From Taeniopygia guttata (taxonomy: Eukaryota; Chordata; Aves; Passeriformes; Estrildidae), in contig NC_133026.1 of NCBI RefSeq assembly GCF_048771995.1, positions 8,438,001 to 8,502,000 of the forward strand: 64,000 nt of DNA. Reading direction: 5' to 3'. The notes under the pieces are model-generated. The model did not search any database, was not told where the DNA came from, and saw nothing but the letters and a program-made list of their open reading frames with translations. A program made the translations under genes and the position numbers. Positions 10,611-24,800 of this stretch are shown one piece after another (the stretch's first letter is position 1; every line of letters begins with the position of its first letter).

Positions 10611-13135
10611 AATAAACTTTGATGATCCAAAGGAAAACTAGACTAGAACGAAACCTGAGTGATAAAGCATTCGATTGCAAAGAAAAACCACTTTTTCTTT
10701 ACCTGCTAAGGTTTGCAATCAGGACTTGTGTTTTTTGTAGCCTGACAGATGAATTTTTAACTCTCAAAGCTGCTGGTACAGTAAGATAATCCCACAGAGG
10801 ATAGTTATGAAAGCTGACATTGAAGTTCTAGGAACTGTGGATGTTGCACAACCACATTATGGCTTTCCAGTGACACCAAAGTGTGGGGCACAACATTTGG
10901 GCAGTTACATCCTTAGACCCCATGGCAATCAGATACAGGAAGAGTTGTCAGGGGCTGGGGCTTAGCACTGTGTTAATTCTTAACCCAGGACTAGGACCAT
11001 TTATATTCTCTTTTTGATACACCATGGGATGAATCGATGGTGCTGTGGGTCTGCATCTCTACAGGTTTGATTTTGGCTATTTTATTCTGGTATTTCAGGA
11101 ATATTGTATAGACATTTTTAGGAAAACTTGAGAGATAGGCTTCCAGGTCTGTGATGGGTTTGTAAAATCAGGCAGCATAAATGCAATAGATCCTTGTGAC
11201 TCCATGGTGGTGAATCTCTGCTTCATCTGCTCTGTTTTGGAATGCCTGGATTTAATAAACTGTTGCTGTCTTCTGGACATTTAGGAACAAATACTGTGAA
11301 CTGACACAATAAATGAAGAACTAGATGAAACCCACTATACAGCTATGAAAAGCTGAAAATTCCCTTTTACTATGGCTGTGAAGTCACATTAACTTGTCTT
11401 AAATAATTGCTCTATGTGGTTATTTTGTGATTAGTCATAGGCTCCTGTATAAGCCAGCCCAAATGAATAGGCAATAAATACCTACAAAAGAATAGTCTTA
11501 ATAAAAATGCTAAAAGAGCAATATTGTAAAGAAAGTCTCTGTCTACACAAATCAAACAGGAAATAATCCTGGAAAAATCTGAAAAATAGTACAAGCGCTA
11601 CTGACTGTTACTCAGAGCAAAGAATTATTGATCCTTGCCTCCTTCTATTGATTTTATGTCACTTCTGTGATTTAATCATGTTTTCCTTGTTATCTCTTAG
11701 CAGTCTTTCTTCTATTGTCTGCTATGAAATCTCAGCCAAGGCCTTTCAGCCTGTGGTGAATCAAAATAACTTTGCCTTCCATTTGCATTGTTTTAAAGAA
11801 ATGATTAAACAATCACGCTGGAGTGATCCTTGCCCAGGATTATACAGCATAAATGCATCTCTGAAAAATGAAAATGCCTCCTTGTTTTCCTTCCTCAGGG
11901 AGTCAGAAGGGTTGAGCAATGCTTCTGCAGACAATCCAGCGTGCAAGCCCGTGCAAAAGGGTCTGAGCACTTCACTTTTGCATTAATCCATCTTTTAGTT
12001 TCTTTTCAAAATACTCAAATTGTGTTAGAGTTTCTGGCCACTGAAGTCTATGGAAAAAAAAAATTTGCATGTGGGAGAGACAAAACTTACATTTTATTAA
12101 GGCAGTGTGGCTGCTGCCATGCAAACTTCTTTCCAAGATAGTACTGTGCTTTTACTACACAGTGCTCAAATTTCACTTTCAGGAAAATGGCTGCAGTGAA
12201 GAGCAAGATTTGGCCTCATTCTTGATGTATGCTTAGAGATACATATCTATGTTTTCATTATTATTTTGAAGTTAAAAAAAACCCTAGAAAATATAATTCC
12301 TTTGAAAGAACGAAAATAAGACACATACTAATAGGCATATGCAGTGAGGCAGATATTAATAGGGCAGAATGTAGCTATCAACTGCTCTACAGTTCACTGT
12401 TTTCAGAACATAGGTATTGATTTCTCTCCCAATTTCATTAGAATATGCTTTGCACACATAGTTGCACACAACTGGAATAACACAGTTCTTTCATGTGTGC
12501 TTGAAATTGTTAACATTGGATGTTTCCTAATACCTGGGTCTATTTCCATAATGGAGTACCTTTCTCACCCTTTGTATTAAGATTCCACTTAGAAAGGGTT
12601 CAGAGAGGTTTAATACAGAGTCAGTGGATTTATGAGTGTGTTACATACATAATTATTATAGATGGTTATAAGCACGTCAAAAGGAAATGTAATAGATGTT
12701 TGTGAGCTCTGGTTAAATGAAACCTGTTGGACTCTAACAACTGAATCACCATGTATTAAACCTACCTTAATAATCAATTATAACCTTATTATAGCTTTAA
12801 AAATAATGCTCAATTATTTATTCTTACATTTGAATATGGACTTTTTAACCTTATCTGCAAAGGCCATAGTAAATTCCCCATTGGGATAGGATTGTATTGC
12901 CAGTGGATGGGAATTACAGAATATTATTCAGGTTTACAGCACCCAAAAGTGTAGTCTGTGCAAATACATATTTTGCCAGTTTAATTCTTTGTAGACCAAA
13001 ATGTTGCAAGAATCCATGGGATATTTTTGAATACAAATCTTTCAGCTCTTCTTTTGAGCTTCAGCAGAGTATATGTAGAAAAGTGTCTTGGGGACCACTT
13101 AACTTCTGCCCATCAAAATATTTGGTCTTACATGA
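10611..13135. other. Non-coding sequence, no gene seen
   Basis: No recognisable gene or repeat. A plus-strand open frame of 112 codons at 11648-11986 starts with a Leu/Ser-rich stretch but has no identifiable domain. The minus strand is open over much of the same interval, so I treat it as chance. Confidence 0.5.
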
Positions 13136-13187
13136 TGTGGCAACCCAGTTGCCTCTCACGGTGTGGCGACCCAGTTGCCTTTTGAGT
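13136..13187. repeat. Degenerate 26-bp tandem duplication (2 copies)
   Basis: TGTGGCAACCCAGTTGCCT is repeated 26 bp downstream as TGTGGCGACCCAGTTGCCT. The distal quarter of the second unit has diverged. It is a small local duplication with no gene context. Confidence 0.7.
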
Positions 13188-14532
13188 GGACATCTCCGGC
13201 AAACAAAAGGTCAAATTGGAGGCAGAAATCAGAGTGGGTGAGGAAAAAAATCAACACATAAAATGCCACTGTGCTACTTGTTGCCCTATGACAAAGATAG
13301 TGTGGGAGTACAGATTGGAAATGCAAGTGAGACCTTCCCTGGGCATCCACAAGTTGTTCTCTGCATCAGCCCAGCACAACTTCTGTGTTCTGGTTAACAG
13401 CAAGTGCTCTAAGCCCTCAAATAGAAATAGTTACTGGTGACTCATCCAATGTAATTCTTCAGCTATGTCAGTGGGACGTGAGGGTGTCCTTATGGGTAAA
13501 GGCATGGCTTTCAGGCAGGAAGTGCACATTTTATTCCTGCCACTAGCCACAAGATAAGTCATAAGGAATTTCTTCAATCTTTCCATTTGTAATTTTGTGA
13601 AAAAATCGTACCCTCTTCAGAGCAGTATTGTGAATTCATCTGGGGTCAACAAAGCATCCACTTGCCTATGGCAGGGCTGCCAAGGGCTGCCAGGGCCCCG
13701 TTGTCCACTTGGCTTGTGCCAGAGTCCCAAAGTGCTGGACTGGGTGCTGCTGTTTCTGGCAGGATGGAGCCGTAGCAGCTTTCCTGCTGGGAAAGGGAAA
13801 CATCCCTCTGAGGAAGAAGAAGGCACAACTACCCCATCTCTTTTCACATTGCAGATCAACAAGTCCAGATCTGCCCCCATCCCTGGTCAATCCTCCTTTT
13901 CTGGAGCATTATTTACCATGCAAAACCTACTTCAAGCTCCTGCCCTTCATCCTAGTTCCAGGAATATGTGATTTTACAGGTGGTGCTGCAGAACCTTGTG
14001 CTAATTCTGATCAAACTCTTCTGTATTTTTACTTCTTGAAACTTTAGGCTTCCTTGGGTACTTCACAGATTGTTGCATTCTGGAAAACCAGATGTCATAT
14101 AGTTATCCTGTGCAGGTAGGAGCTATAGACTATAACCCTTATTTTCAAACATATCTGGAAAAGTATAAATTAAATAGCACTGTAGAACTGTTCCTCTTTT
14201 GCTGGGAAAAGAGGCTTAATTTTTCAGGATTTTATAGCTGCTCATTATATGTGCCTATGATTACTTAAAATTGTATAGACCACAGGGCAGAATTTGCTTT
14301 TAAACCTCAATCTCCTTTTCAGAAGAAGAACAGGGTCACTCAGATGTTGAAGTTAGAAGGGTTTTCACTCAGTCTTTACTGCTCTTTGTGTTTCAACGCC
14401 TGTATAATGTAGGCCTGAGTGAGCAGAGAGGGCCTATGCTCTGCAAGATGATTACACAGTGAAACCTGAATCAAAAGTTTTGAAGTCAAATCATCAACTG
14501 TATCCTTGTCTATTTGCTGAGGGTAAAGTAGC
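13188..14532. other. Non-coding sequence, no gene seen
   Basis: A somewhat GC-richer island around 13.65-13.95 kb is open in several frames on both strands. This reflects low stop-codon density in GC-rich DNA. No protein family is recognisable in any of those frames. Confidence 0.5.
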
Positions 14533-14574
14533 ATTTAACATATAAGAATATGGATTTAACATATAAGAATATGG
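14533..14574. repeat. Perfect 21-bp tandem duplication
   Basis: Two identical 21-bp units (each beginning ATTTAACATATAAG and ending AATATGG) abut without a spacer. Perfect identity suggests a recent replication-slippage or short duplication event. Confidence 0.95.
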
Positions 14575-17500
14575 CTCATTCAGAGCCTTTAATTTTGGTT
14601 AAATGCAGAGAATAATGGCAGTTGATTTAATTTGCACTTTATTCAAGCTGAGACTCCCTTATGACTAAAATTTGCTTTCATTTTAGGTGCACATCCCCTG
14701 CATGTGCCTCTCCTCATACCTCACTACTCCTGAGGGGTAAATTCTGAGCTAGGAGTCACATAAGCAGAAAACCATGACCAAGGAGGAGCTTTGCCCTGCT
14801 CCAAAGCAGGGCTCAAACTCCCTCTTGTTTCTTGCATGTTTGATATCAGATCTTCAGGGGAAGCATTTTAATAGCAGCCCACAGCTTACTCCCATATATT
14901 CAACAATTAGGTTATTGACAGTGTTAGACTGGGGTAACAGATAAAAAAAGGGCAAATATTTTCACAGTGCAATAGAGAGTGCAGTTCTATTCTGAAGCTG
15001 AACTTCTTTCATGCAGAGGAAAGATGTGATATATAGCAAGAAAGGCTCACAGTGCATGTATCTCTCTGCTTTCCCTAAAAGGCTCCTCACTTGATGTAAT
15101 GTCTATATAGTTGCTATTTTTTGCAAGTTCATTTCAGCAGCTACATCCTGGTATCGAGTTCTGTTATATTATACTGCTGCACTAACACTTACACGTTTGT
15201 TTTTGCTGATGAATGTCTCCTAATATTGAGTTATGTATCAGGTTATTGCAGGAAATCTGAGTGAAGATGTAATATTTCACATGCTTGCCTTAAGGAGAAA
15301 GAACTGCTAATATCATGAATAATTTCTCACAATAGAGATCCAAGCTGTCAGCTCAAACTATAATATCTGGGCCCCTAGGGAACTCAGGTTTTCATCTGGA
15401 GGTGTACAGATCCAAAGGAAAATTTGGCAGTGTTATCTTGACAGTGGTGGAGAGTTCTACTTCCTTACTCCAGAGTTCCGTTAAATACATCAATAGATAC
15501 ACCGTGTTATGAATTTTTAAGCACCTCTCCAGAGACACTACTTAATACAGAATATTTGAGGACTCAGCCACTGCAGTGTTTGTTTGGTGCTTTATAAATG
15601 TTTCTGCTGGGTAAATTTCTGTTGGAGTAGAGTTTGCCTCTTTATTTAAATCTGTCTTCTTTCAAGATGAATGTGTTTGTTCTTAAGGTCCAGGTGACAT
15701 TGGTAGATTCTTGAGGCATCTCCAGACACCATGGCTGGAAGATACTACAAATTCGTTTTAAAGGGTAAGATTTTCTTTGAGCATTGACCAAGATAAAATG
15801 AAATTTTCTGCTGTTTTCAATGTTCTTACCATTCTCCTTAAAAAAAAAAGCTACAAAAGAAATTATTTCCCTTGTGAGAAAAAAATACTTCCCTTGTGAG
15901 AAGGCCTTGTGTTCTTAAAGTGAACATAAGTACAGAACAAGATCCTGGGACACCATGATCATGGACTCAGAAATGCTGTTGTAGGTTGGATTTCTCTGAA
16001 ATTACTCAGATCTGAGCAACCTAAAACTGCATTCTGTCCCACTTTTTAACAAGAGACAGAAGAAATCTTCAGCAAGAAGTGGGGTTGATTTTGCCTAGTG
16101 GGGTGCACAGTTGCACCTAACAGCTCCCTCAAACCCTACAGAAGACAAGGGGGCTCTGCAGAATGTTTTGTGCTTAGAGATTTTTGTGCTCAGAAAGTTT
16201 CAGAGGCAGGGTGGAACAGTCCAACAGTTGTCATTTGACAGCCCACAGGATACTGAAACCCTTCCTACCCCGTGTTCATGCAAATACAGAGACTCCTGTC
16301 ATTTAAACATATTGAAATAAAAAAGAATTTGCTTCACTTGCCCTGGCAAAGGTCTTGCTGAAGATTGGCACATCCTGGCATCTTGGTAGGGAAAGGGATT
16401 TTTTTCAAATGTGTGATTTAATTGTGCATAAATTCAGCCCCAGCATTAAGCTTAATATATGGTATTAATTGTGTCAGAATTCCTTAAAACAACGACATTC
16501 TTCCCAGTGCTAAGGTTGAATTAAAAGAACTAGTTGTTAAGGCTGGAGAAAAAGGCCATTTCAAAAGCCAATGTCTTATGTTGGTGTTGGGCATTGCTCT
16601 GCTTTCAGCCTGTGGGTCTGCTGCACAGCTGATGTAAATGTGGGAGATTTTTCATTTGCTTGCACCAGCTTATTCTGGAACTAGCTGCTGTATTTAAAAA
16701 CAAAACAAAGCACTGATGATTGTATTTTCGGTGCATGTACAGAAAGCATGTGAAAATAAGCAAAGAAAATGAGCTTGCAGCTAAATTTAAAGAAAATAAA
16801 ATGTTCAGAGGGTGGTAAGCAGGAACACACAGCACTTCTGTGAGGAAAAAGCTTTGCACTCTGATGTAAAGAGCAGCCAAGGAGAAAATGGTTAAAGAGG
16901 CAGCACCTCATTGGAGAAGCCAGTGACCTGATGACAGGCACTCAGAGGCGTCTCACATATCCACATGACATTTCTTGAGCTAGCAAACACAGCAAGGGCA
17001 AAACCATGTTTGCAGTTTGCAGGTAAATAACAGCTGTATTTAAGGCAATTTCTTACCTCAGGTATTTCTGTGTGTCAGTATAAGCATTCAAGCTAGACTT
17101 AAACTACAAAATCAGATCAGTAGGGCTGGTGTGTTAGAACTGAAATTATGGTGCAAATTATGGTTCTGTTCACTCACTCCAGGCTCCCTGCCTGAGTCAC
17201 TATAAAAAACTGTTTATAGGCTCAGAGAGTACAATTTGGGGATGTTAAGCATCTCTGCAGAATGATGTCTGGTGGATATTTTCACTCTGGGACTAGTTGG
17301 TCTGGGTGGCGGCGTGAACCTGTGTCCAAGTTTGCATGGGATAACATCAAATATTTGGCCACTTCCTTGGGTATGCCAACACTGTCCTAAGGGCATCTGG
17401 CCAAGCAGATGTGTTTGAGCCATATGTTCTGGCTCTTCTTGCCAGTCCAGAAATGCACATCTCTGAAAGATTCAGGGTTTTTAGATTTGGCCCATCAAAA

Positions 17501-20500
17501 TGTGCTTGGTACGATAGTGTCGTCTGTTTAGAGCTACTTACATATATGTGATAACTGCATGCATTTGCTTTCAAATTAAACCTTGTTTCAGCAGATTTGC
17601 CAACAGTTGGGATGTTTTCTCTTTCACAACATCAGGAGGCTGCTCATGTGCTGGAATAAGAAAGATGGTCTATGCAAATAGTGTCTCCCTTATGCAGGGA
17701 AGGGTAGTCTCTCAGGAACACCAAACAGAAGCGTTTGAAACAGGAAATATCTGCCTCTTATTCATAAAACATAGAAGTTGTCCTAAAATGTAAAGTCTGG
17801 AGTCACAGTGGGGAGTTAGGTTTCGAAGCACTATTGATTTAACAGGAAAGAAGGGCTGGTACCTGGATAGATTCAGCATTATGGCTTACATTAAGCAAAA
17901 CATGCCTAATTGAAAGCAAGTGCCTTATCCCATTGCAATCAGCGGGATGTAAGTATGTGCTTGTGCTAGACAAGGAGGAAGAGACTGCTGAATTGGTGCT
18001 TGAGCAAGGGACAAAACTGGTTTATTTATAAGCACTCTATTTATAGCTTTTGCTGTGTTGGAATACACTAATTCATTTTAAGTGCTCTATCTCCGCGAAT
18101 GAGCTCATAGCTCTGGAGAAGGTGAAGTTTTCTGTCTGCGCTGCCTCTTCTGATATGGTCCTGCTCTCACTGAATAGGTCTGAACTCTTCACCGTGGCAA
18201 ATGCCACCTGGGAGGCAAGCAGGTTGTGTAAGAACCTGCTAAATTGAGAATATGCACTGGAAGGACACCAGGATGCTTTCTGGCCGTGGGAGAGCAGGGC
18301 CAGCCAGGCAGATGTGGAAAGGCTTCACTGAAGAGGTCTTGGTGCAAGAGGTGCAGCTCATGATGCAGGACCCCTCCATGGAAATACACTGGAGGACTGC
18401 AGGGTCAGAGTGAGCCCAGGCACCCAATACAGAGCACATCTCCACACTGTCTATCACCACAGGTTTGCTGGGTTTGGGCTGAAGCAGCAGAAACATCTCC
18501 CTGCCTGTGGCCAGGCAATGACTGGGGAACACGATGGAGGAGGATGCTGTCCTGACAGACCCAAGGCCACCCCAGAAACATTCATAAAAGCCTGTTTGCT
18601 AAAGCCTTTCCATCACTTGATGATTTGGCCCCCAGATAGCAAGATGTGTAGTCTACAGCACGGTTCTGCTGAGCACGCCTCGCCTGTCGAGTGAGCCCAG
18701 AGCAGGCTCAGTCCTGGGAGAAGAGCAGCACCTCGGTGTGGGATGGCTGCATGGAGGAGGCCAGAAGGCCAGTCTGCTGATGGGCAGCAGAGAGAAGCCC
18801 TTCAGCTTCAAAGCAGAAAATGTAAAGCCAGCTGAAGCTGAGGCTGGAGGAGTTACAAGGGATTTCAGGATTTCTCTTCCTCCCCTTTTAACAAGAGCTT
18901 CATGTCGAGCCATTGTTCACATCCCTGGGGATCTACACATGAATTTCAGGACATCTACTTCAAAGGACACATCCCTATAAGCAGGAGGAGGTGTGTTTGT
19001 GTGGGGCAGGCTCCTTACTTGCATCTCTTTCAGGGAGCTCTGAGTCATTATTTGATCCTGGTGTGTGTGGCAGAGGCAGTTCTGAATTGCCCCCATGTTT
19101 CAGGCTCAACTTGTTCCTCCTTTGTGGTCCTCTCCTAACAGCATCTTGAATTTCCAGTTTGGCCCTTGTCTAAATCTGAAACTGGACCAACCTGTCAAAT
19201 CTCATCCCCAAGCTCTAAGAAAACCCCATAGTTCTTCTTTATCAGTGGACATGTTTTTAAGAAAGTCCTTGTGGACATGTTGCCAGAGATGCCACCAGAC
19301 ACTCCAGGAGAGGACAAGCAAGTAGAAACAGGTGACAGAATGAGCAGATTTCATGATACAACCACCATCTTGTGTTTACAAATCACACAGCTCCACCTTG
19401 GATTGATTTCTCTTGAGACCTGACCCCATAAAAGGGAGTAAATTAGACATGGCAAAACATGTACTTTCCCCATTCTGTTCTTTTCTAGAAACAGTGAGAA
19501 AGCAAAGGTTAAAAAGGGCTCAGTATGTATATATGTACATATAAGAGTTTGTTATTTATTTTTAAAAAAATATTATTACAAGTTTAGCTAAAGTGGCCTT
19601 CTCTTATGTTTCTCTCTTGAACACAAAGGAAATATTTTCAGGAGCACAGAGGATTTTTTCAATGCAGCCTGCTCTTGGCTTTATCTTTATTTTCTATCAA
19701 GTAACTGAAAACGAAACAAAGATCTCAGACATAGGTACATCTTTAAGAGAATTTGCTCACTCTTAACTTTGTTTGAATGGGTAAACCTCCTCACTGTTTG
19801 CCCTTAGAGCTATTCCAACAGAGAGCTGTTTTATCAACACTGGCTACTCAGTGAGGAGAGGCATTTTCTTCCACCTTCAGAGCAGTTTTCTATGCCACTG
19901 CTGGGGGGTGGGAAGTTGACCTTACGTGGACCCTCAAGACAAAACCAGAGGTTTTAAGCAAGTGAAGAATAGGCAAACACTAGCCAGCAGTTGCCATATA
20001 CAGAGTACACTGCTCAAAAATCCCAGAAATCTCACTGATAGAGCATTACCCTGTGACTGGATAGTGCTTCTGCCCTTGTAATTTATACATGTGTCAATAG
20101 GAGATTACGCCTGTAAGTACAGACTTGGCAAACTCACTTCTAGTGTTTATTAGGGAATTTTGGGGGAGAAAACGAAAAGAAGTACTGCAGGTATTTTTGC
20201 CAGTTATGGTGCCTTGGAATGGTGAAACTGCCTCTGGAGCTGTTTTGTTAAAACTCTTAAACAATGAGTTTAAAACAACAGATAATTTTCTAAGCTTTGT
20301 GGAGAGTGATTGTAGCTAAAAGCTTAATACTAAATTCATAGAGAAGCAAAACTGCAAGAAATGGTCTGCTTGTAATTATTAATTGAATAAAAGTCCCTAA
20401 ATCTGAGTATCTCTGAATTTTACAAGGTGTGAGAAGCAGGTCTGCATTCTTCTGACTTATAACTCTGGGCATGAGAAATCAACAGCTAAACATTGCACTT

Positions 20501-21419
20501 AAAAATAAAGCTAATACCTGCACTGCAAAGATGTTTTGATTTGTCTCAAGCCTGTTGGGAACAAGCTCAAGATAAACTGAATTATGCTACTATTTTAACT
20601 GAAGCAAGAATATCCACAGACCTTTTTGCAGTGATTTAATGGAATAAATTTGGGGAAAAAAGGTATGGTACACTTCCTGGTCTTTTCCCAGGAATGGGTT
20701 TGTGGTTGAGTCACTGGAATGGGTTTTAGGAAATCTTGATTATATTTCTGGCTCTGCCAAGTCATTTATTTTCTCTGTGCTTCTATTCTGTTCCATTCAA
20801 ATAGCTGCAATTAATAAATCTCTTCCAGGCATGTAACAAGGGTGAAACCCTGTGTGCTCAAAGACATGATGTGGATTAGAGGAAAAACACAAACATGTAG
20901 AGGTGAATTTTTTCAGCATACTAGGTGTTACTATCTAAAACACTCCAAAACCTGGACATCTAACACACTCTGTCAGAAACTGAAGTTGCCAGCTGCATGG
21001 ATATGTTTAATTCTGCTTCAAGAAAGTGCTGAGAGCTCTGTTGTAGTGCAAATGCCATCTCACAGCAATCCAGGAAGGACTGGCAGTTTGGTGTTCAGAT
21101 GCCATAAATCAGGGATATGCACACACTTTCACATAAAAAAATAATTCAGATCTCCATATGTGAAGCTTTCTCATGGACGTGAGGATCCCGCAATAAATTC
21201 CATTACTTTTTCAACTGTATTTCAGGGGCTCACAAATTAGTTTTAACAAAAGATTACATATAAAAATAATTAGCTCAGCATTCCAAAAAAAAAGGAAATA
21301 CTTTCTATGTTGATTTAAAAATTAAAAAGTTAAAACCCCTGAAATGCTGAAGTACATTTTCATCTTCATCCTGCAACCTTAATTTTAAAAGTCCCGAAGC
21401 CAGATTAATTGATCCCATC
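14575..21419. other. Non-coding sequence, no gene seen
   Basis: About 6.8 kb of unique-looking DNA. Minor features are a repeated TTCCCTTGTGAGAA word at about 15867 and 15890 and A/T homopolymers at 15.84 and 19.56 kb. A GC-richer stretch at 18.2-19.1 kb holds several overlapping open frames on both strands without a recognisable domain. I cannot name a repeat family or gene here. Confidence 0.45.
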
Positions 21420-21747
21420 ATTTAAATTTTTTCATTACTGAATTCCAGCATACATAATGCAAACACGGCAGTGCTGTGATCTAGAAAGTGCAACTTGCTC
21501 TTCATTCAGCTGAGGTGACGTAATGTGCTGCTCAGCCTTGCAGCTGCATTACATAAATATTATTAATGATGAAATGTGGGCTGGGTGCTAAAGTATTCTT
21601 TTAGAGTAATCCAAGGCAATATCAGCGACAAGTTTTTTTAGACACTATCTAAAATATGGCAGATGAGTTCCCCATCAGGAAAAATGTTTCTCAGGAGACA
21701 GGATCATATATTGGTAGCTCTGATTTTATTCAATCTGCTGGTCAAAG
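21420..21747 (+). promoter_or_regulatory. Promoter-like or conserved non-coding segment
   Basis: A CRE/bZIP-type site TGACGTAA lies at 21516-21523 and a TATA-like ACATAAATA about 35 bp downstream (near 21552). Two in-frame ATGs follow at 21663 and 21684. The open frame after them encodes charged residues and then a hydrophobic run (about ILVALILFNLLV) like a signal peptide. It reaches an AAAG|GTACAG donor-like site at 21747/21748. This resembles a short first exon, but I do not recognise the peptide and found no partner exon. The same segment could equally be a conserved enhancer. Confidence 0.2.
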
Positions 21748-24700
21748 GTACAGAGAGAGATGGCTTGTTATGTGGAATCCAGCCATGCCCATTTGAGGAA
21801 GGGGTGTGGTTTGCTGCAAGATTTTTCAATGCAGCAATGAATAAAATACTTTTTCCCCCAGAGTTTGCATAATATCATGGATAGCCATGCAAACACAGCC
21901 TCTACTGACATCAAAACTCTTAATCAAGGACCTCATAAAACTCTCCCCAAAGACAAAGGAGTTTAGGAAGCAGTTCATCTCAGCCTGAGCTAGACATTTA
22001 CAACAAGCCAGATGAACAGGTCCCTTTGCTCCTGGAAGCAGACAGACAACGGGTAAGCTGTGCATTGTGTCTGAACTGGTTTGGTGGGAATTTTTAGCTT
22101 TCAGGTCTTCTATGTGAACTCTTGCTCCTACAGAAATTGCTTTATGGTCTTTGTTGACTATATGGAGGAAATGGGATCTTAGATCTAAAGGGCTCATTTG
22201 AAAGGCATGTATATGCTCAAGTATTCACACATCACACACACAGGCAATAAAATCCATAGTTTGAAAACACATTTTCAGAGCCTTCGCCACCACAGTATCA
22301 CTGAAAGATGCTGTCAGCTCACGTACTATAAACCTCAGTGTTTTATCTCTCTGGATTTACGAAATGGAAATAATGCCAGAAAAGCATACATTTGCTGTTA
22401 GATTGTATTATTGTGTTTTGCTGGGACAATGATGAATAGCAGAATACTCTGCCTTTTTGCTCACAATCTTTTTCAGTCACTGCAGATTTGATTTCAGGCT
22501 GTACCGGGTGGTGCTCCTTCAGACCAACTGCTTTCAGTGGGATTTTTTTTTTAAAGTCAAATCATATCTATTGATTTAAGAATTTGCCACAGTGGGTTGC
22601 TGTTATTTTTATTAATATAAATCAAACTGATAATGTTCCCTTAGTGCTGAGTAGGGAAAAAAAAATCTTTGTTTTGAAACAGAGCTCAATCAAACCCAAA
22701 TCCCACCATGAACAGAGGAATGAAGGATTACAGCAGCCATATGTTTATAAATGAGTAATAACCTTTACATCAGCAGAGTCCTTCACCAGGAACATCACAG
22801 ATGGCGATATTTACAGTAGTTCTCTCTGAAGGGCTGACACCTAGGGTGGGTGAACCTCCCTTAACACAAGCAATCTTAAAATGGCAATTTCTGACCTTCC
22901 AGGCCGGACAGTGGAGGAGTTTCATTTTTCCAGAGATTTTTCGCCTCCCTTCTGTCATCAGTTTTGCCACGTTGCTTAGTGACCTTCCGGCACTTGACCA
23001 GTCGGCAATTTTCAGAATGCAGGAAAATGTTCATGGGAAACAATGCCAAGCCAAGTGCCAGCTTTCCTCAATACCCTGCTTTTGTATCTGTACAATCCAA
23101 AACCTGTAGGAGTGGGAGAGATATAACGCCGCAGCAAGTAGGACTCTAAAACAGCTATTGAAAATTCATATGTTTTGATGAGATAGCACATAAAACAGTG
23201 ACTGGCATCAGGCCACAGCATGATTGCAAATGTTCATATTTGTTGGCAAAAACGAGTCTTCTGTGACCTCCCAAGGTCACCTCTCCAGATTTCTCTCTCT
23301 GATTCATCAGTAGCAGTTTTGTCAGTGTGTGCAAGCACACTGCTATGAGCTCTTCTCTTTCTCCTCTCCTGGCTGAGTGCCACTTCTGAGCAATAAAGTT
23401 TCCGGAATTGCTTCTGCATATTGCCTGTGACACTTGCCCCACTCTGGCTCCCACTGCTCACAGAGAGATGGCAAGGGAGTGAGCAGAAGCTCACCCACAC
23501 GCGACATCAGACAGCCAGCCGGCTGGAATGCCACGCAGCCGACAAAAATGCTGTGAATTTGGGCGTCTGAAGATCGAGGAATTCTATCCCAGGAGGAACA
23601 GTGTCTTCTGAGGAGGGAAGGAGATCTGGACATGCTTCAGACAAAACAAGATGTCAGGCTTTTTGGGAGATGCCTGAGGTGTTTGGTCTTGTTCTGGTCA
23701 GGTTCTGCTGAGGTCCAGTCTCAGTGCACATCAGGGCTGTGTTCTCAATGGACGGGGGCCCAGGGGCATTTCTGAAGATTTCCTGCACTTTTGTTGCCCT
23801 CGTGGGCAGATCCATCTTCCTATTCAATCCTTGGACTGTCCCTCTTCAGTGCTAGTTACCTTGTGATGAGGGTTTTCTCAGAGGCACTGAATGCAAATGC
23901 CAAGGTGGTTCCCAAGTCCTGGGTCAGCCGGTGGGCACAGACCCTGCCTGGACAGTAACACTGTCTGGAGTCCAACTTGAACCATCTATTTCTCTGTTGG
24001 AGCTGAGCTCTCAGGAATCAAATCCTGCCTCTGCCCTTTTCCCCAGACACCACAGCACTGTAGCCCAGGGTCTTTTTTGTTTTAACTCTGTTTTTGAGTC
24101 CATTGGATGCTATTTACACCTTCCCTCATCAGTGACACACCATTTATCTCCCCTTCACCATGGTGAGGGGATCAGAAAATGCATCTTATGACTCCAGCTG
24201 TACATTTTCAGTAATTTCATCCATGTTTAATCCAGATCTGGGTTCCTTACTCTCTTCTGTGCCTCAAGGTAAAGCACTGTCCCTTTCCAGTGAAATCAGC
24301 TAAGTAGAAACTCCATAACTGCCGCAGGTCCCCTGATGGTACCTTTGATTCCTCCTGCAGGGTTTCAGATTTAATGACTTGGAATGGGTGGCAGATACTA
24401 ATGGTTTGCACATCTGTTACACTGCAGCTGGAGAGTGGGTTCCTGTGCTAGAGGCTTGTTTTCATGTCCTGAAAGTGGATGGACAAAAATAAAGGCTCAT
24501 TAAATATTGAAAAGAAAGGTATCTTTTTTTAGTCAGATTCTTTATGTCTCTTCTAAAAATCAAATTTTATAAAAAATAATCCTATGTCTTCCTTCTGATA
24601 TGAAATTATTCCCTTTACCAGTGGAATATGTATGATTTTTTAGGTTGTCTCTATTTCGACTTCAGCTACGCATTGGACTATTCCTCATTGTTGATTTTTC

Positions 24701-24800
24701 TTCTCTTTTTTCTCCCTGCCCATTTTGCTTAAAAAAACAAAGCTACCTTGATTCCTGGTGTATTAGAGAAAATAAGGAGACATCCACAGAAGACAAAGAC
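21748..24800. other. Non-coding sequence, no gene seen
   Basis: No gene is recognised. A minus-strand open frame of 123 codons (21826-22197) and a cluster of overlapping minus-strand frames at 23.0-23.6 kb lack any identifiable domain. Some CpG-containing words near 23.5 kb make it slightly GC-richer than its surroundings. Confidence 0.45.

Noticed and set aside
13597..14047. Overlapping open frames of up to 124 codons on both strands
   Set aside because: Several frames on both strands are open together because the DNA is GC-rich, with no recognisable protein in any of them.
18240..18560. GC-richer segment that looked superficially like an avian LTR or CR1 coding part
   Set aside because: Only scattered short words match and no ordered diagnostic blocks or termini could be found.
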